64,000 nt of DNA from Gyromitra esculenta (GCA_038503075.1 JBCAML010000009.1:1906510-1970509); one strand, 5' to 3'. Numbered from the stretch's first letter, positions 40,509 through 52,110 are shown. Numbers and translations: made by a program. The notes: a model not told the origin generated them from the letters alone.

Positions 40509-41539
40509 CTCTAGGCTAAGCTGTATGTTTTCTTCAATAGTAAACAAACATAGAACTCCCTTCCAAGACATGCTTCAGGCGACTTGCTGGCCGTGGGCTT
40601 ATGCGACTGCATGGGGGAGGCGAACTGATCAATCGGTTCGCGTCCCAGGAAGGAGACAAGGTTGTTTCTGGGTAACCTGGTAGGGGAGAGCAAAAAGCTC
40701 CACCACCTTCCATGGTTCCCTGAAGCCAGCAACATGATATTCACGATTACTATACTGGAGAAGCAACTCACCTGACCTGCGGATCGCCATTCGCTGCTCC
40801 ACAGCACAGAAGGTAATCTGTCGGGAGCGACGATGAACTGTTCCTGCGATTCTCGATTAACTTCAAAAATCTCCAGGGCCGGTACCGGTAACGAGGGTTT
40901 TAGTGTTGATTGAGCACATATGTGCATGTACAAGACAGTGCAGGGCAGGGCAAGTACCGAACGATCGGGGGAGACGCCCAGGGAGACGCGACGATACCTG
41001 ATCTAGGTGGTTCACCCGCTGTACTTCCTGCCTATTTTCCGGGACCATGCAGCTGCAGATAGCCTGGATTCGCAGTCCAGATGCTTCGGCACTCAGCCAA
41101 CGAAAAAGGTACGCGAGAGGCACTTTTCCCGGGCCACCAGCCTGCCTGCAGTGTTTGGCTTGTCTGCACAGCGCACCAATGCCGCTTAGTCAACGGCCCG
41201 CAGAAATGTGCAAGCTGGCCGAGTACTGCCATATGCACTCTATTTGAACAACGAAGACGACTGCTTTTCCCGGCCAATGATCGCCGGGCAGACTCAAACA
41301 GCCGAACAATCCAGTGTAACATGCGCTTAGCGCTTATGGTGGCCGCGCCCGCCGTACACGATAGGCGTCATTTCTCGATCACTCTTCGTCATACATCTAC
41401 GCCCACCATTGGTCTTGAGATCTTGATGATGGTGATATCTAGCTACTCGAAATTCACTTTGTCTGCAAGCATGAAATTGTACACGTGGTGGTTACAGGTG
41501 TTTCGTGGATCACAAATATAATCCCTAGCGGTCAACTGC

Positions 41540-43612
41540 TCACAATAGCTCCGTCTGAATGTAGTTGAAGTCCTAGTCCCAGAGTTAGATTTCTTCTACC
41601 AAACGAGGGAGACGATTTCCTACCGCTGGCACCAACATAGGCAATCCAATTCCAGCAGTCGAGTAAATCCCGAAGAACGAGCCAGTGAAAACCTGCCATC
41701 CAGGTAGGTATGCCTGTAGCCAACGATTTCCAACCTCTGCAATATACTTTGGCTGATCCTTGCCGACTGCATAGCCAAGTGAATACTTGGATGATTCGGC
41801 TTTGATGTAGAGTTTCACAGTTCCTGTTGCTGGAATCTCCGCGTAGGTCGTATTCAATGCTCCGTCGGTTCCCGAGCGGATGTTTGCAACGACAACACGC
41901 TTCTTTGTGTCTGGATGTAGAGTGACTGCTATTTCGTTGTGATAATGAATTGAAAGGAATACAGTTACACCTGCTTCATGGCGGGGATTCGTAGGTTGGA
42001 AATCAAGCTAAGGTGATAGGTTGGCGAAATGTTAGCGCTGGGAACTTCCAAAAAAGGCGATCCGATGCGATCACTTACTTCAGTGCTCCAAATAGTGTTG
42101 AGGTCAACTTGTTTCCTCAGCAGTGTCGCAGGTGTTTCGCGATCACTAAGTGTGTATGGATTTCCTTTCAATCTCAGCCAGCCAGGTCTGGCTGCTAAAC
42201 TGTCGAATTTTTTGTATGGAGTTCTTGGGGTGTAGTATGCTTTGTCTGCAAATTTACCGTTGAAATCATCCCTCCACTTTTTAGGTCTTGGAAGGTCGTA
42301 AAGTCCAGACATGTTAAAGGTGATATCTTTCCCGCCATTGACAACCGGCCAATCGTCAACCCACTTTACAGGCGAAAGAAATGTTTCACGACCGAGCTGA
42401 TTTTTCCCCGTTGAATTGGTTGGGTTTTGAGGTCGCGTAGCGAGAAACACGGTATACCAATCACCATTTGGAGTACTAACAAGGTCGGCATGACCAGTAG
42501 CCAGGATCGGGTTCGACATATTCCGGCCTAGACTCATGTTAGTGGTAATCAACAGTTGGAGGCCCGCCAAGTAACTATACCGTTGAAAAGGATTGGGTTA
42601 TTTGGGTTTGCTTCCCATGGTCCATTTAGACTTTTGGCCCTCGATATCATTGCTCGATGACCAGCCTCTGTTCCAGCCTCTGCCGTGAGCAAGTAGTAGT
42701 ATTTACCCAATTTATATATATGACTTCCCTCCGCGAGCCTGGGTGTGTTCAACGGTAGACTGCTGACATGGAAGAGACGAGCCTCGCTGAGCGCGTTTCC
42801 AGTTTTCACATCGATTTCAGAAATCCAAATTGCAAAATAACCAGAGTCTGGGTCTTCGAACTGGGATCCCATTGTTGTGGTCAAGTACGTCTTTCCATCG
42901 TCATCAAAAAAAAGGTCGGGATCAAACCCCCACCTGTTTGTGCGGGACGTCTTAGTCGATTACGACGAACTGAGGACATATATTTTAACAAGCCACTTAC
43001 TGGTCCACATATGTAGGATCGCTCCATGAATCTTCGTCCCAAATGTTTTTAGTCGTGACAAACATGCTTCTTGGCGTCCTCGTCACATTCTGCGAAGACT
43101 TAGTAGCTAAACAGCAATTCGTGATCGGATGACTAACATCTGGTGGGCTAATAATATCAAACCAGGTTGTGATAAGATAATATGTACGTGATGCCTCGTG
43201 GTACCTCAATGTAGGCGCGAAAATACCACCGCTAGGGGCGGTTCCTCGCATGTTCAGTTGAGAAGGCCGATTCAGCGCATGACCAATAATCTCCCAATCA
43301 ATCCTAGGAAGACCAACAGTAAGCACAAGTAGCGAAAGTTGCCATCTCAGCTTACAAATCTGTTGAGTGATATATTGGGACAGCTGGGAAGTATTCAAAC
43401 GATGAGGTCGCCAAGAAATAGTCCTTTCCAACCCTTTGAATCGTAGGGTCAGGATTGAACCCAGGGATTATAGGGTTCTGGAAGGCATCAGAAAATCCTA
43501 AAATATAGTCTCTGTCAGACATCGGAGAAATTCATAATCGACCATTCAATAATTGCTTACGCAGCAGTACCGCACCAAGTGCGAATAGAATAAACCGAGA
43601 TTTAAACTCCAT
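41540..43612 (-). CDS. Secreted GH43 beta-xylosidase / alpha-L-arabinofuranosidase
   Basis: Predicted secreted hemicellulase removing xylose or arabinose from xylan oligosaccharides; the exact specificity cannot be read from sequence. 555 aa in eight exons: 43612-43561, 43497-43356, 43303-43138, 43089-43001, 42933-42581, 42527-42079, 42007-41624, 41572-41540; introns 48-71 nt. The signal peptide is [17 protein letters not shown] with likely cleavage after SDA, before [13 protein letters not shown]. The inverting GH43 triad is present: base Asp34 in GFNPDPT, pKa-modulating Asp154 in WGFDPD, acid Glu218 in LAEGSH. The five-blade propeller is followed by the C-terminal beta-sandwich domain of beta-xylosidases ([44 protein letters not shown]). 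The last exon is only 33 nt and restores the conserved end [10 protein letters not shown]. All exons stay in frame, so the gene looks intact. Confidence 0.94.
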
Positions 43613-43662
43613 CTCGTGGTCGAGCAGGAGAATTTCATCAAACCAGAAGTGCAGAAATCAGA

Positions 43663-43730
43663 CCTTTATATGTGTACCGCGTACCGGGGAAAACGTGTTT
43701 TGGATGGGAATCCGGGGCGTGATTGCGGGG
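43663..43730 (-). promoter_or_regulatory. GH43 core promoter: TATA box and CreA-site cluster
   Basis: TATAAAGG (minus strand, 43670-43663) lies about 51 nt before the GH43 start codon. Just upstream are three SYGGRG carbon-repressor sites within 47 bp (43684-43689, 43712-43717, 43725-43730), well above the roughly 0.2 expected by chance. Glucose repression through CreA is the known mode for such hemicellulases and is inferred here. Confidence 0.5.
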
Positions 43731-46007
43731 AGGAAATTAACATTACAAGCTCGATACCGATTTTAGATGGTGAAGATCGCTAGTAGTTCGCGATGTTCCT
43801 TTTAACCATCTTCCCGGTATACTTAGCCGGTATATTTCTTGACGCTGCTAGTCAAATACAAGTAAGAGAAGAGACTCTACTTAGACATAAGAACTTTTCA
43901 GCCTGAAGGTTGGTACCTGTAGCCGGAAAAATGCATGGGGCCATACTGGAATCGTATCTACACTTAGGCACAAGCAACATACAAATCAGCACTTTTACCA
44001 GGCTACCCCGCTGGAAAGCCCTATGGGCTCAAGCTTGGAAATATACAACCCGGGAATAGAGCTCGCTTAAGCCTGAACCGTGGGGAATTTTGATTAACGT
44101 CGTAACGTTTATATCGTACGACAAACGCTAACTTAAGCTTGAAATTAGAGGGTGAGGAATCAGCAATGGCAGTATTTCACAGATTTGGATCTCGCTTGAT
44201 AGAGATACCAAGTAAGACACAGAGATGAAATGGCATTGCGATAATACTGTACAGCACGGAGATGATAGTGGAAAGTAGTATTGATGGGAGGCTAGATGAT
44301 TTAAGGGTTAGGGTTGCAGAGCTAATTGCTTTAGGCCCGTCCGTATCTCTTACGCGGTGTCTAGAGGCTGCCAAAGATGTCAACCTCGATCAGGTAGGTA
44401 AACGGACGATCTTGCTGTATCGAGGGGTTTCGTATCCGGATATGGGGCCGAAATGAGACCTTGCCTCAGCCACCAAACTAGTTTGCAGCCCCACTAGCGT
44501 AAGGGATAGGTGTATATCTAGTTTTTCCTGAGCGTAGAAATGCTTTGAGGCTCAGTCGCCTTGATCCCCACGTCCAGAGTGCTCCCTCAGCCTTCTCTAT
44601 CCAGCTATGTAAGCAGGTACTGGCTTGTGCATAGTCGAGTGATTTTGGGTGATCAAACTCCATGCGTACTGCGCAGCCATTATCTACCGTATTCGAGCAT
44701 GAAGCGTTCTCCCCCTCATTGGTCGGTAGCTATGGGTGCCCTTAGGGAATTAAAATAGGCTCACGCATGCATATTGTTTTTTTCCCATTTCGAAGAGTGC
44801 CAGGAGTCTAGGCCAGCCTAAAGATCGCCTCGGGAATCGAAGCTGTGGCCAAAACAGCTTACGGGTGGATCTCAGCCCTCGATGGATGGAGGTTGGCAGT
44901 CCATTGGATAGATAGGGTAACCCGCCAGGTGGCCAGGCGATGCTATAATTAGTAACCCCGCGCGCCTATATATCTAGCTATTAATACTGTTATCGATAGA
45001 CACAACCACTCTGTGCCTAGAAATCAAAAGTGTCCCAAGCGCAGTGGCAGCACTGGCGGGCCACCATTTTTGCGGCCTAAGCGAACTGCCGGCGGGAAAA
45101 GCGGGTCGGGACGTTAAGTGCCCGGATCTACAACATCGCATGGCGCAAGACTACGGGCAAGCCACCACGCATTACGGAGAACCCCCACAGTCTTCCTCTT
45201 CGCCACACACATACATTTGGCCATACATACATGACCTGCTGCAACGAGATTACATCAGTGCGAGCAGGTTGCCTGTTGGAGCACATGCTCGGTTTTTGAT
45301 TAAAACCAATCAAGAATAGTTGGTAACTTGGGGGCCAATACTTCATTTTTCAAGAAAAGAACAGAAAGACGGAACATACCTAAAATGAAACGGGTAATTG
45401 GCTAGCAAGTAAAAGTCCGCCCGTGGTTCTCCGGCCACGTGAAAATTCTCGTTCACCAGGGTTTCAGACCATAGTCCACTCATGAGAGCAGAATAGGAGA
45501 TTAGTAGTATTGGAGAAGTTCTCCAGCCTATGACGATGAGCTTGCTGGTGTGAGGTCGGAGACTTAATGTATTGGGTAGCGGTACCATCCGGGATAAATA
45601 TGGCGTTTAACTATTTATGCATAACTTGTCGCACAAAGTGATTACGATCATTACCAAGCACTTCGGCAATTCGATTTTATCACGCTAGGCATTCACCGAA
45701 ACTTAATCCTTCTGACTGAGACAGTGTAATGATCCTTGTTCACAGGAGTGGCAATAAAACTAAACCTAATTACTTATTCGAGTATCAAATTAGCGAAACA
45801 AATGCTGTCTTATATGCCCCGAGTTTGATGACACAGATGCCCATACTTCCCGTGTAGTGTCAACGAGCCGGCTTGAGCTTTGTGATGAGACTTGAGGCTA
45901 GGACTGAGGTTAAAAGCCAAGCTTCCAGGTGATTGGCGTGTGCTAATCTATTAACTGTTATCAGCATTCAGTATGCGTATATACATATGCAAGGATGCTT
46001 AGCCAAA

Positions 46008-46144
46008 TACTCGTGCTCTAGCATAAGTACCTGAAAATGCCTTTTGGTGGCAACGTTTTTTAATTCGTCCCGCAGCAGCACTTCAAAATATGGTTGGTCA
46101 AAGTCTTACCCTTGCTTTTAGGTACCTATGCTAGAGCACAAGTA
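46008..46144. mobile_element. Small inverted-repeat element (MITE-like), 137 bp
   Basis: The first 30 bp (46008-46037) and last 30 bp (46115-46144) are inverted copies matching at 26 of 30 positions; all four differences are transitions. The shared core is GTGCTCTAGCATA. The interior has no coding capacity. Size and structure suit a MITE or a solo inverted-repeat relic. The target duplication is not clear; the ends begin with TA. The family is not recognised. Confidence 0.6.
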
Positions 46145-46146
46145 AA

Positions 46147-46288
46147 TTGGCACGTGATAGTTACTATCTACAAGTTTCTATGCCGCTGAAGCTACTCCCC
46201 TTAGTGGGGGCTAGGTATTGGCACGTGATAGCTACTATCTGCAAGTTTCTATGCCGCTGATGAAGCTACTCCCCCTTAGTGGGGGCTA
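46147..46288. repeat. Tandem duplication, 67 and 71 bp copies
   Basis: Copies at 46147-46213 and 46218-46288 start TTGGCACGTGATAG and end TTAGTGGGGGCTA, differing by a few substitutions and a 4-nt length change. Each copy contains CACGTG, the palindrome GATAG-TTA-CTATC (or its variant) and a C-run/TTAGT/G-run hairpin. It directly abuts the inverted-repeat element on its left. Confidence 0.85.
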
Positions 46289-48910
46289 AATTTTTGCTAT
46301 TTTTCATTTGCTATTCTGTAGTTTCACTCTATTGAGCCACCGCCACATTGTGGGGGCAGCGTTTCTTGGATAATCGATTGTCGGGTGTGATTGAGAGTGG
46401 CTGGGTATTTAATCACCCGGAGCACGTAATTACAGGTCTTTTGCTCAACTGTGAGACTGTGGCGCTGGGTAGGTTATAGAATGTAGTACTAACGCTCTAG
46501 TTTCTCCTAGCCATCAAAGGGACATCTTGAGTCGTTCATAGAATTTACCGAGAGCCCCTGATCCACGCCCGATTTTAGATGAAATTCGTCGTGCAGTGCA
46601 GGTAAAGCGATGGGAAATTGACGTTCTCCTCATAGATAGTCACTCAAGCCAAGAATTCTTTACGGACTTCTGATTAAGCACAAACTAGGCCCGTTGACTA
46701 ACAATCAGGCACAATACTCAAAATTGTAGAAGCTGAGCAATAACAGACTGTTGCTAAGAGGGGGCGTCTGAGATGCTATCCTAATAACAGAGAAGATTAA
46801 GCTAGTTTTGGTGAGTTTTCTCTGCGAACAGACCCCAACACTCTGCCTGAACCGCTCTCCTCTTAGCTTTAACTTAAATCGATCCCTCAAGAGGTACAGT
46901 ATTCCAGACGCCTCCTCTTAGCAACGGTCTGTATTTCATCAACCTCTACGGTATACCTAATGAATAAACAACAACAACAACAACCTCTACGGCAGATAAT
47001 TTAAAATCATGAAATATCACTCGGAAATATCTTTCGTGGAGATTATTGGATATATGACTCCATAGGGAGTATATATATGGAGCTCTATTCCCGCTCGCTT
47101 ATTCTCTTTTCTCTTCACTACTTTACTCGCTACCGAATATCATACATCTATTCAGTATATTCAACAGAGATCGCTGTCTAACATACATGTATTAAACGAA
47201 TGGATGAGACAGAATATCAGTCAGCCAATTATGAGGAGATTAGTGGTGGAAGAAAGTGTGTTGAGATTATATATATGTAATCTAAGAGCTTTAAATGTAG
47301 AAAGCCGATTAAGCTGTATAGTACTCATAGGCTCAAAGGCAAATCTCCTATGTAAAATGACCAGGAACAAAGTCATTCAAATAAGAGAGGCTGAAAGAGG
47401 TCAACATAACATGCTGTGTTATTCTACATAATGAAACTGTTAGTTGGCTTGCGAACGCACCTTCAAGATCAGCGGCCTCCAAAAGCCAGTGTGGCACGAG
47501 AAAGTGTAATGGGTCGAGGGAACAAAGGGGGACAAATTCCTAGGCCAGCTGACTGTTACTAATGTACTTCCACAGATCTCTTCCGTCAACAGAGAGTAAT
47601 GAACCTGGTTCTCTGGGCCACTACATGTAGTTATGTATAATATAAAATTCAGGTATTATGGTCACGATACCGTGCTAGAGTATACTGAATTTCTCCCTGC
47701 CCTCGGAGACATTTTCATGCCATGCCAAGCCATGGATAAAAGCTGAGCATAGCGCTAAACCCTAATTTTGAGTCTATAGGGGAACAGAGGACGAGACAGA
47801 AATCGTACCTAGCTAGGAGGGCCATTATAACTTGACATATTCCCAGCTACTAAATGTACTTTGGTCTTACCGCTAATTTTATGTTGTATCTTGACTCTGG
47901 GTCCTAATCGGTCAACCCTAACCTAAACCTTTGCGCTTTATGGTATACGTGTATGTAGTTCTAGGATAAAATAATAAAAACGGGACAAAACGACAGAATA
48001 AAAATTGGGGTAAAACATGGCTATGTGTTTCTAGAGGATAATCACACCTGGGCTATTTTTAAAATATTGCATACCTAAAAGACCCGAATGATAAACCGTG
48101 ATCGACCCTATCCTAGCTACCGTGAGAATGGATATTGTAATGAGTTCATGTACACAAAATGAACAAGGAATCATTGGTAATATACTATCAAAATATCTAC
48201 TGTATTCGCTTCCATAACTGTGGGGTATGTTAAAAGATATATTTCCTCTGCGCTTTTCATTATAGAGATCCAGACTTACGGTAATGGGTGAACCCATTAC
48301 GTGCGCAGTTTGGCTGCAGAATACAGTGGGTAATATTGGCTTATGAATCGTTATGCACATAGGAAGCACCGCTGTCGCAGTTTACTACTTTCTCTTACCA
48401 GAATACAGTTATTTTCCACGATTATTTCCACAGCCTAATTAGACCATGAAAAAAATATTTTTATCCATTTTATCTATCACCCACAACCAAGGATGTGAAA
48501 AGGAAAAAGCCTAGAGAAAAAAAGAGAAAACAGGTATCGTAGAATTAGAGCCAAACCGACCGAACCAAACCGAGAAGCAACAAACACCATAATACCCACC
48601 TCCAGATCCCAATCCCTAAACCGTGTTCCTGAGTAGACAGAAGTAGAAGATGAAAAAAGACGATGAAAAAAGCTGTGAAAAAAGCTGGATAGCGACATCA
48701 GAAACCCCCGCAAGCAACCAATCCATGACTTTATAGAGATATGAAAAAAGAATAGAAAAACAAAGACACCAAGCCCTTTATCCCAACAAAAGAAAAAAGA
48801 AAAAAAGCCATAGCTAGAGTCCGATATAATAGAAAAAACATCGCTGTAAGAGCAAAGGAGTGAGAAATCATTAATACAAACGCCAAAAAATTCCAAGAAA
48901 GTCCACTACT

Positions 48911-51760
48911 TTACTCTAGCCCCAACCACTTGAACGCCTTGCTCCCGTTTTTAACTCTTCTCCTAAAACTCGCTCGTCTTCCCTCTGGACAATCCTCTTC
49001 GTCCGTCTCTTCTTCGAGGTAGTAGCTTGTATCCTGTCTACTAATCACCTCTCTCTCAGGCTGTTTCTCAAACGGGCTCTTGCTTCGATTTCTCGTCACC
49101 AACCCTGGCGTCGCCGGTGCTTGGTCGTCGTTCTCTTTGCTCTCGCCATAAAACCCGGTCATCTTCTCACGGTTATTCAACGCAATACGGAGTGACTCAA
49201 TTGCATCAATGAACAATCCCGAAGAAATAGTCGCAAACGGTGGAACCACCACATCTGCGCGGCTTATCAATCGTTGTTTCGGTCCCCACTGCCGTTGTTT
49301 TCCAGTGAGCTTTACAGCTACTGGTTTCCTCGGAGGGAAAAGCTGTAACTTGCCAGTGGGAGTGGTGGGGGTGGTAGGTGTACCGGGGCCTAGGGTATAT
49401 GACATTGTGGTAGCACCCATGGAGGTCCTGATACGTATCCCAGTCTTGGGGAGTTTGGAAGACTTTAGCGGCTTCGAGGTGAACTGCGTTACCGCATCGG
49501 CAACACATGCGATTTTGAGTATATCAACGTGGGGTCCCAAGACACGCTGGAGCTCCAGGATGGGTGAAGAGCCCGTGTAGTAATCGAATTCTATTACAAG
49601 TACGCGGAACTGGGGATTGAACGAGAGGTAGCGTTCCAGCTCCGGCAAGAGGAAGCAGCCTTTCAATACGGTATTGTCCCGAGTTCCAGGATGTTGAGCC
49701 CGCATCTGAGGGAGTGTGTTGGAGAGGAGATACTTCAGCCCCACCTGGCCCCCGCGACCCCCTTTCCCTTTTTTGCGCGCCAACTCTTCAACCTGTTCCA
49801 CGAGTCGGCGACGAAGTTCGAGACCCTTGCGAGACTCGGTTGTTTCACCGTCTTCTTCGGCGGCAACAGCGACAATCAGGTCGATGGCAGAGTATGCTGG
49901 GTCTTCGTTGATGCCACGAGCACTGAGGACGGGTCGCCAAATACGATCCGTTTCGGAGTCTTCGGTGAGCCAATGCATGTCCTCGTCTTCGTCCTCGTCG
50001 TCATCCAACGAGTACAGTGCTCCAGAGTTGTTGACTGTTGGGGAGGGCGACGAAGCAGGAGGAAAGTGGAGTCGCATGATTGCGCGGAGCTCATTCTGGA
50101 TGTCAGCGGGCGACTTCTCGGATGTTGCAGTAATGGTGGGGATGGAGGATAGCGGAGGGTCTAGATGGGGCGACCCCACGCTAGGCCATGGGGATGTGAC
50201 ATTAGAAGAGGCGGTCGATTGAAAAGAGTCGTGGGCGTGGTTGAATTTGGCAGTCATGGGGGAAAGATGGGTCCGCTGGTTGTCGCTGCGGCCTTTGAGC
50301 AAAAGTGAAACGTGTGGGCTCGAACGGAACACGCCAGGAGTCTGTGGGGTAAAGGAGACGGCAAAATCACCGAGAACCTTTTCAAGGAATCGGGAGCTGT
50401 CAGACTTCTGGACGTCCGGGGAAGGGAAGTAGATCACCAAGTTCTCGCCCACTGATGGGAACAAGGGATCTACAGGCTCCTTGAAAAACTGAGGAGGAGC
50501 ATCGAAGCCACCGCTAAGGTACCGTGGGGAAGGAAGGATGGTCGCACCGCTGATATCAGCGGTAGAGCTCGGTGTTGGTGATGATGGTCGGGTTGAGGTG
50601 CGAGATTCAGGTCGGGTCAGCTCAGGAGCTGATATCGACCGGTACTCGCCTGAAAACATAGGGAATTGTGATAATTGGGCCACATCAGGAATTGCTTTTG
50701 CACTGGAGGGGGGCGTCGGGATCTCAGCCGAGTACACGGATTCGATTGGTGGGAGGGCGAAGTTATCTTCCCGATCTTTTCGTCTAGAACCTTTCGGCTT
50801 CTCCGAATCTACCGTCCCGAATCCTGAAGATCCAGGCTCGGAGCGTTTCCTGAGCGCTTCTCGACTCCCACAGTGGCCAATAAGGAACTCGGTCCGCACG
50901 ATTGGTGGAGATGGCGGAGGGGAATACTTTGACTCTGGCGCTGGCCCCGTTGCCGTGTTGCTCCTGTTTCGCACTCGGATGGCCATGGAAGCCTTGCAGA
51001 TCTCAACCCCGGCGGCGATCTCCTCGAGAGTCGGATTCCGCGGACCACTCACGATCCTCGGTTTTCGCTCTTTCTGCAGACTTGCCGAGCTCTCAATCTC
51101 AACAACCTCAGGTACCTTCGGAGTATTATCGGGCGTGAGCTCGGGCGTGATGGGATCCAACAGCTGATGTGGGTACAATTCCCGCTCAAACCCCTTCATC
51201 AACCGAGTTCTCCCCTTCCGTTCGATCTTTTCCGATATCGACTCCACGTCGCTCGGGACATGACCTATTTCCACCGTCCCGTATGCGGACCCCTGTTCGT
51301 GCTCACGGTCTCCCAGGTCGAGCAAACCCTGCACACCACCCTGCATGATGTCATCGAAAACCCACTCCGCCTCCCTGGCGGCGTTCTCGAGGTTCCCGTT
51401 TTCCTCAGACATCAGCGCATTGCGCAGCGTCTCTAGACAGGCCACCTGGGCAGCCGCGAACCCACCGTTCAAGAATACCATCCGCTCACCACCGCTCTTC
51501 CGGCGCTCCGCCAGGAACAATTTCGCCCTTTCGAGGCGATCCACATGGGCGTGATGAAGCGAGAGGATGAATTGGCGCACGGCCGGGTCCAAGGGAGGGA
51601 GCTGATCCGAGGGATCTAGAGATTCCCGAAGCGGTGGAGCTGGTGGGAAATCGAGAGGTGGGAGACAAAGAACATTCTGCGAGAAGGGAAGGAGCTGTAG
51701 CTGCTCGGTGATTGTGGGTCCGTGGCCCTCTAGAGTTATGATGAAGCCGTCCCGTGACAT
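48911..51760 (-). CDS. Conserved fungal protein of unknown function, 949 aa
   Basis: Single-exon gene, 949 aa, starting MSRDGFIITLEGHGPTITEQ and ending AFKWLGLE. I recognise the layout as a conserved ascomycete protein; I recall such proteins carrying the uninformative label 'gastric mucin-like', which I cannot verify. An N-terminal folded part (1-170) has helical segments rich in Leu and Glu. The middle (about 200-560) is Ser/Pro-rich and probably disordered. An acidic run DDDEDEDED lies near 595. A conserved C-terminal half (about 610-880) follows, with LKGCFLLPELERYLSFNPQF, RVLVIEFDYYTG and ADVVVPPFATISSGLFIDAI. There is no signal peptide, transmembrane segment or catalytic motif I can name. 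The tail is basic and Ser-rich. Codon structure and length leave no doubt that it is a gene; its function cannot be inferred. Confidence 0.88.
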   Translation of the reverse strand: MSRDGFIITLEGHGPTITEQLQLLPFSQNVLCLPPLDFPPAPPLRESLDPSDQLPPLDPAVRQFILSLHHAHVDRLERAKLFLAERRKSGGERMVFLNGGFAAAQVACLETLRNALMSEENGNLENAAREAEWVFDDIMQGGVQGLLDLGDREHEQGSAYGTVEIGHVPSDVESISEKIERKGRTRLMKGFERELYPHQLLDPITPELTPDNTPKVPEVVEIESSASLQKERKPRIVSGPRNPTLEEIAAGVEICKASMAIRVRNRSNTATGPAPESKYSPPPSPPIVRTEFLIGHCGSREALRKRSEPGSSGFGTVDSEKPKGSRRKDREDNFALPPIESVYSAEIPTPPSSAKAIPDVAQLSQFPMFSGEYRSISAPELTRPESRTSTRPSSPTPSSTADISGATILPSPRYLSGGFDAPPQFFKEPVDPLFPSVGENLVIYFPSPDVQKSDSSRFLEKVLGDFAVSFTPQTPGVFRSSPHVSLLLKGRSDNQRTHLSPMTAKFNHAHDSFQSTASSNVTSPWPSVGSPHLDPPLSSIPTITATSEKSPADIQNELRAIMRLHFPPASSPSPTVNNSGALYSLDDDEDEDEDMHWLTEDSETDRIWRPVLSARGINEDPAYSAIDLIVAVAAEEDGETTESRKGLELRRRLVEQVEELARKKGKGGRGGQVGLKYLLSNTLPQMRAQHPGTRDNTVLKGCFLLPELERYLSFNPQFRVLVIEFDYYTGSSPILELQRVLGPHVDILKIACVADAVTQFTSKPLKSSKLPKTGIRIRTSMGATTMSYTLGPGTPTTPTTPTGKLQLFPPRKPVAVKLTGKQRQWGPKQRLISRADVVVPPFATISSGLFIDAIESLRIALNNREKMTGFYGESKENDDQAPATPGLVTRNRSKSPFEKQPEREVISRQDTSYYLEEETDEEDCPEGRRASFRRRVKNGSKAFKWLGLE

Positions 51761-51910
51761 TTCTTATTTATTCGTTATCCTTTGCACGAAGCGGTGAAGT
51801 GCTAGAGGCGACGATGTAGCACCTGCAGAATTATTTCTTGATGCTCAGCGTCGCACACAAAACATGTAGAAACGAATGAAACAGGTGAGTATCCAGAAGC
51901 TTACCATGGG

Positions 51911-52110
51911 CCGGTAATTATAAGAAACGGAGATTTAGCTCGTTCAGGCTGGTGAAGGGCTGATGAAGGGCTGATAATTATGTGATGTGACTCGATCAGG
52001 CGATGAAAGGGTAGTGCTTATAAGATGCAGCAACCCGTTTAGACGGCTGAAGGGCTGAATCGTAAGAGCGTAGCTCGTTCGAACAGGCGAAAGATGAATT
52101 TTCACCAACC
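51911..52110. repeat. Degenerate tandem repeat of about 40 bp upstream of the 949-aa gene
   Basis: Four imperfect units share the order AATTATAAGA / TAGCTCGTTCAGGC / TGAAGGGCTGA with substitutions and small indels, at about 51914-51975, 51976-52015, 52016-52058 and 52059-52100. They sit 150-350 bp upstream of the start codon, in the likely 5' UTR or promoter. Confidence 0.6.

Larger units (their letters stand above)
43731..48910. other. Gene-free stretch of about 5 kb with small repeats
   Basis: No intact gene. It contains the inverted-repeat element at 46008-46144, the tandem duplication at 46147-46288, a CAA tract at about 46966-46983 bordered by a repeated CAACCTCTACGG, and LTR-like sequence near 47070-47280. 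A coding-like fragment lies at 44262-44456 on the plus strand. The last 450 bases (48470-48910) are A-rich and probably hold the 3' UTR of the next gene. Confidence 0.5.

Noticed and set aside
40511..41123. Minus-strand frames of 140 and 86 codons beside the GH43 gene
   Set aside because: No motif recognised, overlapping plus-strand frames of similar length, and the candidate donor GTGAGT is not matched by a continuing exon.
30282..43612. Secondary-metabolite gene cluster around the MFS transporter
   Set aside because: No synthase, terpene cyclase, P450 or cluster regulator is found in the flanking 9 kb on one side or 5 kb on the other.
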